A model generated the notes under the pieces. It was not told where the DNA came from. It ran no database searches and was given only the letters and a program-made list of their open reading frames with translations. A program made the translations under genes and the position numbers. A stretch of DNA of 26,628 nucleotides from Verrucomicrobiales bacterium (GTDB lineage: Bacteria > Verrucomicrobiota > Verrucomicrobiae > Limisphaerales > UBA9464). The first letter of the stretch is position 1; each line of letters begins with the position of its first letter. The stretch spans positions 1 through 26,628 of the forward strand of contig SXXZ01000225.1 of the NCBI GenBank assembly GCA_005789375.1. The letters run 5' to 3'. This document shows positions 1 through 6,363 of the stretch, one piece after another.

Positions 1-27
1 CAACCCATGAAGGAACTGGTGGGATGA
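1..27 (+). CDS. C-terminal end of a probable DUF1501 protein (partial, 5' end outside window)
   Basis: Only the last eight codons and the TGA stop are present. Read in frame from base 1 they give QPMKELVG. The complete DUF1501 protein just downstream ends in QPMRELVS, so six of the final eight residues are identical and one more is a conservative K/R change, with both proteins stopping at the same point. DUF1501 proteins commonly end with a short motif of this kind (Pro, basic residue, Glu-Leu). The most economical reading is a second DUF1501 gene directly upstream, separated from the next start by 73 bp with no obvious promoter or terminator. Eight residues are too few for certainty. Confidence 0.6.
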   Translation, partial: QPMKELVG

Positions 28-100
28 CCCTTACCATTTATTCTCAGAACGGCTCGTTTTTGCGTGAACATGCCAAGAGTCCCTTCACGTCTGCCTAGCC

Positions 101-1438
101 ATGTTGACCCTTGCCGGACCCTCCAACCGTTTTTGCGACGGGATCTCCCGACGGAGTTTTCTCCGGATCGGCGGATTAGGATTGGGAGGATTGAGCCTGC
201 CTCAGTTGCTACGGGCCGAAGCGGCTTCTGGGCTCCGGTCTAACCACAAGGCCGTGATCATGGTGTACCTTCCGGGCGGGCCGCCTCACCAAGACACCTT
301 TGACCTCAAGATGGATGCGCCGGCGGAGATTCGCGGCGAATTCCGCCCGATATCGACCACCGTTCCTGGGTTTCAAATTTGCGAGCATCTCCCGCTATTG
401 GCTAAACAGGCCCAGCGGTATGCGGTGATTCGTTCAATTAGCGACGCGATCGACGACCACTCTGATTTCATGTGCCAGACGGGTCGGCGCAAGGCCGGTG
501 AGCCACCCGGAGGATGGCCGACCTTTGGTGCCAGCGTCTCCCGAGTGCTAGGTACGACCAATGACTCGGTCCCGGCCTTCGTGGGTATGGAACCGCGGAT
601 GCAGCACCGGCCTTACAATGCCGCCAATGCGGGCTATGCCGGGATATCGCATGATGCTTTTCGCCCTGCGGCTGACGCCAAGTCCGACATGGTGCTCAAT
701 GGCATCACCACCGATCGGTTGGCTGATCGTCGGGCCTTGCTCACCTCTTTCGACCGTTTCCGTCGCGAGGTGGATGCCAGTGGTCTCATGGCTGGGGTGG
801 ACGGGTTCAATCAGCAGGCCTTCGGCATGCTGACCTCGAGTCGTCTGCTTGAGGCGCTGAATGTCGAGAAAGAGCCCGCCGCCGTCCGGGAACGCTACGG
901 CAAAGGCGATCCCAAGGTGCATGGCGATGCAGCCCCCATGCTCAATGAGCAGTTCTTGGTCGCCCGCCGATTGGTGGAGGCCGGAGCCCGATTTGTGACC
1001 GTGGCCTACGGCTTCTGGGATTATCACGGCAACAATTTCGGCAACGCCCGCAATGACCTGCCTTTGTTGGATCAAGCCCTCAGCGCTCTCATTGCCGACT
1101 TGCATGATCGAGGGCTCCAGAACGATGTCAGCGTCATCGCTTGGGGCGAGTTTGGTCGGTCGCCCACGATTAATAAGGATGGCGGTCGCGACCATTGGCC
1201 TCGAGCCAGCTGCGCCCTCCTAGCCGGTGGCGGCATGAAGGTGGGGCAGGTGATCGGGGCTACCGATCGTCTGGGTGGCGAACCCAGCGAGCGGCCGGTC
1301 CAATTCGGTGAGGTGTTCGCCACGCTTTACCAGAACCTGGGTGTCGATGTGAACAAGGTGACTCTTCCGGACCTCACCGGTCGCCCTCAATTCCTGGTCC
1401 CTGAGGGGTGTCAGCCCATGCGTGAGTTGGTTTCTTGA
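101..1438 (+). CDS. DUF1501 family protein, Tat-exported
   Basis: This 445-residue protein has the length and motifs of the DUF1501 family, which is related to the alkaline phosphatase/sulfatase superfamily but has no assigned reaction. A twin-arginine signal lies near the N terminus: SRRSFL (R17, R18) followed by a Gly/Leu-rich hydrophobic stretch to about residue 38, so export in folded form by the Tat system is expected. Family motifs are GGPPHQDTFD (59-68), an HGNN segment near residue 310, and WGEFGRSPTIN followed by GGRDHW (348-366); the acidic and histidine residues there are the likely metal ligands. The stop codon overlaps the next gene's ATG in TGATG, which suggests translational coupling. 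No Shine-Dalgarno sequence precedes the ATG. The preceding gene appears to be a paralogue. The family call is firm and the enzymatic role is unknown. Confidence 0.93.
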   Translation: MLTLAGPSNRFCDGISRRSFLRIGGLGLGGLSLPQLLRAEAASGLRSNHKAVIMVYLPGGPPHQDTFDLKMDAPAEIRGEFRPISTTVPGFQICEHLPLLAKQAQRYAVIRSISDAIDDHSDFMCQTGRRKAGEPPGGWPTFGASVSRVLGTTNDSVPAFVGMEPRMQHRPYNAANAGYAGISHDAFRPAADAKSDMVLNGITTDRLADRRALLTSFDRFRREVDASGLMAGVDGFNQQAFGMLTSSRLLEALNVEKEPAAVRERYGKGDPKVHGDAAPMLNEQFLVARRLVEAGARFVTVAYGFWDYHGNNFGNARNDLPLLDQALSALIADLHDRGLQNDVSVIAWGEFGRSPTINKDGGRDHWPRASCALLAGGGMKVGQVIGATDRLGGEPSERPVQFGEVFATLYQNLGVDVNKVTLPDLTGRPQFLVPEGCQPMRELVS

Positions 1439-4017
1439 TGGGGTTTTCTTCCATGCGCCTTTCATTCGATTTCATGAACTTTTTCTCGATGGTGGTGGTG
1501 GCCCACCCTAAGGCCTCGCAAGCGGCCCGGCGGGCCCTTGTGGGAGCGATGACCTTGCTGGTGGCTTTCGTGGTCGGCAGCCCCGGACTGCTCAAGGGTG
1601 CAACGCTCGAGTTGCACTATCGGGCCGGAGCGGGTGAGTTGGTCCTCGATTCTCAGGATGCCCGGCAGCAATTGCTGGCCACCTTGAATGGTACCCAGGA
1701 TATCAGCCGTGAGGTGAGTTGGAGCGCGGAGCCTGCGGGCATTGTCCGGCTCGATACCACGGGCCGCGTTATTCCGGTGGCCGATGGGGCCGCGGTGATC
1801 TCAGCCAAGAGCCGTGACGGCGTGACGGCGCGACTTCCGGTCCGCGTCGTTCATGCGGGGCAGCCAGCACCGCTGCACTTCGCCAATCAGATTGTTCCGA
1901 TTTTCACAAAGAATGGCTGCAATGGTGGCGGGTGCCATGGCAAGGCAGCCGGCCAGAACGGGTTTCGCCTCTCATTGCTCGGCTTCGAGCCAGACGAAGA
2001 CTACGAACACTTGGTTCGCGAGGCCCGTGGGCGACGTCTGTTTCCGGCCGATCCGCCTCGATCCATGCTCGTGACCAAGGGGACGGCTGAAATGCCGCAC
2101 GGCGGCGGCAAGCGTCTGGAAATCGGTTCGGATGACTACCGACGGTTGGTGCGCTGGATCGCTCAGGGGATGCCGGCCGGCAAGACCAACGCGGCCACTG
2201 TCCAGCGGCTCGAAGTTTTCCCATCAGCGCGGACGTTGGCACTCAATGGTGAGCAGCAGTTGGTCGTGACGGCCCACTACTCGGATGGTTCCACCGAGGA
2301 CGTCACCCGAAGCTCTCTCTTTGAGGCCAACGACAAGGACATGGCCTCGACCGATGCCAATGGTTTGCTCAAAATCTTCAATCAGCCCGGTGAGTTTGCT
2401 GTGATGGTCCGCTATCAGGGTCAAGTAGCCACTTTCCGCGCCACGATTCCTCTTGGGGCCCCCGTGGATCGATTGCCGCTGGCCAAAAACTTCATCGACG
2501 AGTTGGTTTTCAAGCAACTCAAACAGGTGGGCATGCCCCCGAGTGAAATTTCCGACAAGTCTACTTTTTTGCGGCGGGTCACGCTCGATGTCGCCGGTCG
2601 ATTGCCCACCCCCGATGAGGTTCGGGCTTTCGAAGCTGACACGGCCCCGGGTGATCGGGATCGGGTGATCGACCGACTGGTCGCCTCGACGGATTACGCC
2701 GATTACTTTGCCGGAAAGTGGGCAGCTCTGCTTCGCAACAAGCGCAGTGAGCCGAAGCATGCTCGCGGCACCATCGTCTTCCACGCCTGGGTTCGTGACA
2801 GTCTGGCGATGAATAAGCCCTACGATCGGTTCGTTCGGGATTTGCTGACGGCCTCGGGCGAAGTTTCGGAGAATCCCCCCGTGGCCTGGTTCCGTCAGGT
2901 TCGCACCCTTCAGACCCAGTTGGAGGACGTTTCCCAATTATTCCTCGGCCAGCGAATGCAGTGTGCTCAGTGTCATCATCATCCGTATGAAAAGTGGAGT
3001 CAGGCCGACTATTGGAGCTTTGGGGCGGCCTTCTCTCAGGTGTCCTACAAACCGGGTGTGCAACCCGGCGAAGAGATCGTCATTCACCGTCGGGGTGAGG
3101 CTAAGGCGACCAATAAAAAGAATGGCCAAGCCATGAAGCCCGCCGCCCTGGGACAGTCGGCCTTTGACTTGAGTGTCGATGATGATCCCCGGGTGTTCTT
3201 GGCGGATTGGATGACGTCGCCCAAGAACCCCTGGTTTGCCAAAGCGCTGGTCAATCGTTACTGGAAGCATTTCTTTGGGCGAGGCTTGGTGGATCCCGAG
3301 GATGACATGCGCGACACCAATCCTCCGAGCAACCCAGAATTGCTCGATGCCTTGGCCGCCCACTTTGTGGCCAGTGGGTTCGACCTGAAGGAACTGGTGC
3401 GCACCTTGGCTCGCAGTACCACCTACCAGTTGAGCGCCGAGCCCAATGCCTACAACGCTAAGGATCGCCACCATTTCTCACGCTTTTATCCGCGGCGTTT
3501 ACCGGCCGAGGTCTTGTTGGATTCGGTGAACACGCTGACGGGTGGACGCAGCCAGTTCGAGGGGCTTCCGTCGGGCACACGAGCCATTTGTCTGCCTGAC
3601 AACAGCTTTAATGCTCAAAGCTACTTCCTGACCGTATTTGGGCGGCCGGAGGGAAGCAGTGCCTGCGAATGTGAGCGCAGTATGGAAGCTTCCCTCAGCC
3701 AGAGCTTACACTTGCTCAATTCCAAGGACATCCAGTCCCGATTGAGTGCTGACGATTCCCGCCCGGCGCGGCTCCAAACCGACAGCCGGCCGGATCCGGT
3801 CAAGGTGGGTGAACTGTATCAGTTGGCCTACGCACGATCCCCATCGCTTGAGGAGGTCCAGCGGGCCACCGAATACTTGGCACGCAAGGCTGGGGCATCC
3901 AAGCCAGGCAAGGATGCAGCCGAGACTGAGGCCCTTCGGGTTAAAGCTCGCCGTGAAGCGTGGGAGGACCTCAATTGGGCACTCCTGAACACCAAGGAAT
4001 TTCTCTTCAACCACTGA
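1438..4017 (+). CDS. Ig-like / PSCyt2 (DUF1549) / PSD1 (DUF1553) secreted cytochrome-type protein
   Basis: The product has 859 residues. The ATG at 1438 is chosen because it sits in a TGATG overlap with the preceding stop; a TTG one codon earlier and ATGs at 1453 and 1474 are alternatives. A hydrophobic segment near residues 35-50 looks like a signal peptide with a long N-region. Next come a bacterial Ig-like segment (about 75-140), a cysteine motif CNGGGCH (C161, C166, H167), a second Ig-like segment (about 254-340), the PSCyt2 domain (about 350-555) with a standard CAQCH motif (C509, C512, H513), and PSD1 (about 580-855, starting near DDPRVF at 582). The CAQCH motif could bind c-type haem. 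The first motif has four residues between its cysteines instead of two. A periplasmic or surface redox protein is likely; partners and substrate are unknown. The neighbours are the DUF1501 and PPC genes. Confidence 0.92.
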   Translation: MGFSSMRLSFDFMNFFSMVVVAHPKASQAARRALVGAMTLLVAFVVGSPGLLKGATLELHYRAGAGELVLDSQDARQQLLATLNGTQDISREVSWSAEPAGIVRLDTTGRVIPVADGAAVISAKSRDGVTARLPVRVVHAGQPAPLHFANQIVPIFTKNGCNGGGCHGKAAGQNGFRLSLLGFEPDEDYEHLVREARGRRLFPADPPRSMLVTKGTAEMPHGGGKRLEIGSDDYRRLVRWIAQGMPAGKTNAATVQRLEVFPSARTLALNGEQQLVVTAHYSDGSTEDVTRSSLFEANDKDMASTDANGLLKIFNQPGEFAVMVRYQGQVATFRATIPLGAPVDRLPLAKNFIDELVFKQLKQVGMPPSEISDKSTFLRRVTLDVAGRLPTPDEVRAFEADTAPGDRDRVIDRLVASTDYADYFAGKWAALLRNKRSEPKHARGTIVFHAWVRDSLAMNKPYDRFVRDLLTASGEVSENPPVAWFRQVRTLQTQLEDVSQLFLGQRMQCAQCHHHPYEKWSQADYWSFGAAFSQVSYKPGVQPGEEIVIHRRGEAKATNKKNGQAMKPAALGQSAFDLSVDDDPRVFLADWMTSPKNPWFAKALVNRYWKHFFGRGLVDPEDDMRDTNPPSNPELLDALAAHFVASGFDLKELVRTLARSTTYQLSAEPNAYNAKDRHHFSRFYPRRLPAEVLLDSVNTLTGGRSQFEGLPSGTRAICLPDNSFNAQSYFLTVFGRPEGSSACECERSMEASLSQSLHLLNSKDIQSRLSADDSRPARLQTDSRPDPVKVGELYQLAYARSPSLEEVQRATEYLARKAGASKPGKDAAETEALRVKARREAWEDLNWALLNTKEFLFNH

Positions 4018-4020
4018 CGC

Positions 4021-6363
4021 ATGTCGCGGGTTTCTTGGGGTCATAAGATCACCGTGGGGTGGTTGTTAGTTGGTTGGTTGTCCATGGCGACTGCCTGGGC
4101 GCAGTTGCCATTGGCCAAACTCAACACGGTGTTTCCGCTGGGCGGCGCGGCCGGGTCTATCGTGGAGGTGGCGGTCAGCGGATCGGATCTCGATGAGGCA
4201 GACGGATTAATATTCTCGGATCCGCGAGTGACCGCCACTCCCGTGCCCGGAACCACTGACCGTTTTCGGGTCCAGTTGCCGGCTGAACTCTCTGAAGACC
4301 GGATCGACCTTCGTGTTCGGGGTCGCTATGGGGTGTCCAATCCGAGGGCCTTTGCAGTCGGGATGCCGGGAACGGAGCTGCGTTGGACCCAGGCTCCTTT
4401 GTCGCCGGCCCAGGCCTTCGAGTTGCCGTTGGAGGCAGTGGTCAATGGGCGTGTGGGTGCTCAGGAGGTGCTGTGGTTTCGGTTCCAGGGCGAAGCAGGC
4501 CAGGCATTGGGAGTTCAGGTGGAAGCCCGTGAACTGGATTCCAAGTTGGTGACCGACCTGGCGTTGACCGATGCCTCGGGGGCCGAATTATCCCGGGTGC
4601 GTCGCCGGGAGTCGTTCGATTTTCGGCTGCCTGCGCGCGGTGTCTACCTCGTGCGATTGAATGATTCTCTCTACCGGGGTGGTGATACCCATGGTTTCAG
4701 GTTGAAGTTGACCGCACGCCCGAGTGTGGCCTTCGCCGTGCCGCAGGTGCTGCAGGCGGGGCGTTCCCAACGGACCATCGTGTATGGGCATCGTTTGCCC
4801 GGTGGCCAAGCTTCCCGTGTCTTGGGAGCCGATGGGGAACCGATGGAGCAGCGGGAATTGGAGATCGTGGCGCCGGCCGAGCCGGCTCATCCCTCCGCCC
4901 TGGTGGGGACGCTCGGACAACCGTCAGCGACTCCGGTGGCATCGGGGTCCTGGCTTTGGCGGGGCTCCGACGGCGTGGTGCCGATGCGGGCTGTGCCGTT
5001 TGGTCTTACGGCACTTCCGGTGGTGGCCGGAGCTTCGACAGGTCTGGTTTCCGTCACGCTGCCTTGTGAATTCTCCGCCCTGTTCCCGGCCCGAGGGCAT
5101 TCGAGTGGGGTGACCTTCGAGGCAAAGAAAGGGGACGTGTTCTGGGTGGAATTGACCTCGGAACGTTGGGGTCATCCGGTCGATCCAATGGCATTCGTTC
5201 AACGGGCCAAGACCCCGGAGGCTTCCGCTAAGGCTCCGGTTTGGGTGGACGTGCTGGAGTTGGCCGATACCGAGCAAAATCTAGGCGATCGGGAGTTTCC
5301 CACCGCCCATCGGGATGCCGCCGCTCGCTGGGAGGTGCCCGAGACCGGTCAGTACCGTATTCTCGTGCGCGATGGGTTTCGACGGAGTGATGGCACTGAA
5401 CAATATCCCTACCGGCTCAGCCTTCGCCGGGAAGCTCCGGATTTCCAATTGGTGGTCTTCCCGATGCCGCCGGCCCGTGCGGGTGAGGATCGCAGTATTC
5501 CGGTGCTCCCCTCGGTCCTTCGGCGCGACCAGACACTGGCCTTCCGCGTGGTTGCTTTCCGCCGAGATGGTTTTCAGGGCGAGATTGAATTGAGTGCGAG
5601 CAACTTGCCTCCGGGCGTTCGGGCTTCCTCTACGCGAATCTTGGCTGCTCAGAACACGGGGGTACTGCTGCTGAGCGCCTCTGCGGAGGCCTCAGGCGTG
5701 GCACCATGGCAGTTGGTGGGCAAGGCCTCGGTGGGTTCGGCGAAACTGACCAGGGTCGCGTCGGTTGCCTCGGTGGTCTGGCCTATCATCGATTATAATA
5801 TTGAGAATCCAGTGGTCCGTCGTTCCCGCGCCTCGGGCCTCGGTGTGGTGACCCAAGAGTTGGCTCCAGTGACGATCCGAGTCGGAGTCGCCACGGGATC
5901 GGTCGATGGGGCCACCTGGAAATTCCCGATCCAAATTGAACGGCGTGGGGAGTTTCAAGGGGCCTTTAAATTGAAGGCCGTGGGACAAACTGCGTTGGAC
6001 AAGGTTCAGGAGATGAGTGTTCCGGAAAAGGCCACCAACATGGTGGCCGAGGTGTCTCTGGGCGAGGCTCGACTCCCGTCGGGAACTCACACGCTTTGGC
6101 TGCAGGGGAGTCTGATCGGGAAATACCGTCAGGCACCCGAAGCCTTAGTGTCGGCAGAGGCGGAGTTGAAGGCGGCCGAGCAGGCGTTGTCGGCCGCTAA
6201 GCCGGAAGGGAAGGCCGCCGCCGAAACCCGCAAGAAGGAAGCCGAGGCCCGTCGCAAGGCCGCTGAAGAAAAGGCCAAGCCCCGCGATCTGACCCTGGCC
6301 ATTTGGTCGGAGCCCTTCAATGTGACGGTGGGTAGCGTCGCTAAGCCGGAGGTCAAACCGTGA
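4021..6363 (+). CDS. Secreted PPC (pre-peptidase C-terminal) domain protein with charged helical tail
   Basis: This 780-residue protein begins with a clear signal peptide: a basic start, hydrophobic core WLLVGWLSMATA, and probable cleavage around residue 27. The N-terminal 115 residues resemble the beta-rich module often found before PPC domains in PVC bacteria. Two PPC-like beta-sandwich segments follow (about 125-235 and 365-480), then further beta-rich sequence. Residues about 707-756 are an Ala/Glu/Lys-rich segment with strong helix or coiled-coil character. No protease catalytic triad is evident, so the domain name does not imply a peptidase. The ATG follows the previous stop by one codon in the same frame (TGA-CGC-ATG), and the end overlaps the next gene by four bases (GTGA). 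A structural or binding role within the cassette is inference. Confidence 0.85.
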   Translation: MSRVSWGHKITVGWLLVGWLSMATAWAQLPLAKLNTVFPLGGAAGSIVEVAVSGSDLDEADGLIFSDPRVTATPVPGTTDRFRVQLPAELSEDRIDLRVRGRYGVSNPRAFAVGMPGTELRWTQAPLSPAQAFELPLEAVVNGRVGAQEVLWFRFQGEAGQALGVQVEARELDSKLVTDLALTDASGAELSRVRRRESFDFRLPARGVYLVRLNDSLYRGGDTHGFRLKLTARPSVAFAVPQVLQAGRSQRTIVYGHRLPGGQASRVLGADGEPMEQRELEIVAPAEPAHPSALVGTLGQPSATPVASGSWLWRGSDGVVPMRAVPFGLTALPVVAGASTGLVSVTLPCEFSALFPARGHSSGVTFEAKKGDVFWVELTSERWGHPVDPMAFVQRAKTPEASAKAPVWVDVLELADTEQNLGDREFPTAHRDAAARWEVPETGQYRILVRDGFRRSDGTEQYPYRLSLRREAPDFQLVVFPMPPARAGEDRSIPVLPSVLRRDQTLAFRVVAFRRDGFQGEIELSASNLPPGVRASSTRILAAQNTGVLLLSASAEASGVAPWQLVGKASVGSAKLTRVASVASVVWPIIDYNIENPVVRRSRASGLGVVTQELAPVTIRVGVATGSVDGATWKFPIQIERRGEFQGAFKLKAVGQTALDKVQEMSVPEKATNMVAEVSLGEARLPSGTHTLWLQGSLIGKYRQAPEALVSAEAELKAAEQALSAAKPEGKAAAETRKKEAEARRKAAEEKAKPRDLTLAIWSEPFNVTVGSVAKPEVKP
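6348..6352 (+). promoter_or_regulatory. Shine-Dalgarno GGAGG for the GTG start at 6360
   Basis: GGAGG lies inside the end of the PPC gene, seven bases before a GTG that overlaps that gene's TGA as GTGA. It is the only convincing ribosome binding site I found before any start in the window. It supports the non-ATG start, which is followed directly by a basic N terminus and a signal-peptide core. Confidence 0.7.

Noticed and set aside
8..21. A 14-base match between the first gene fragment and a site near 3385 in the PSD1 gene
   Set aside because: Both encode a KELV-type tetrapeptide with the same codons; context differs, so it is coincidence and not a repeat.
28..37. CCCTTACCAT shared just after the stop codons near 28 and 22721
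   Set aside because: A 10-base match between two places in 26 kb is expected many times by chance, and flanking sequence does not match.
1435..1437. TTG as start of the PSCyt2/PSD1 gene
   Set aside because: An ATG follows immediately at 1438 in a TGATG overlap; no ribosome site favours the TTG.
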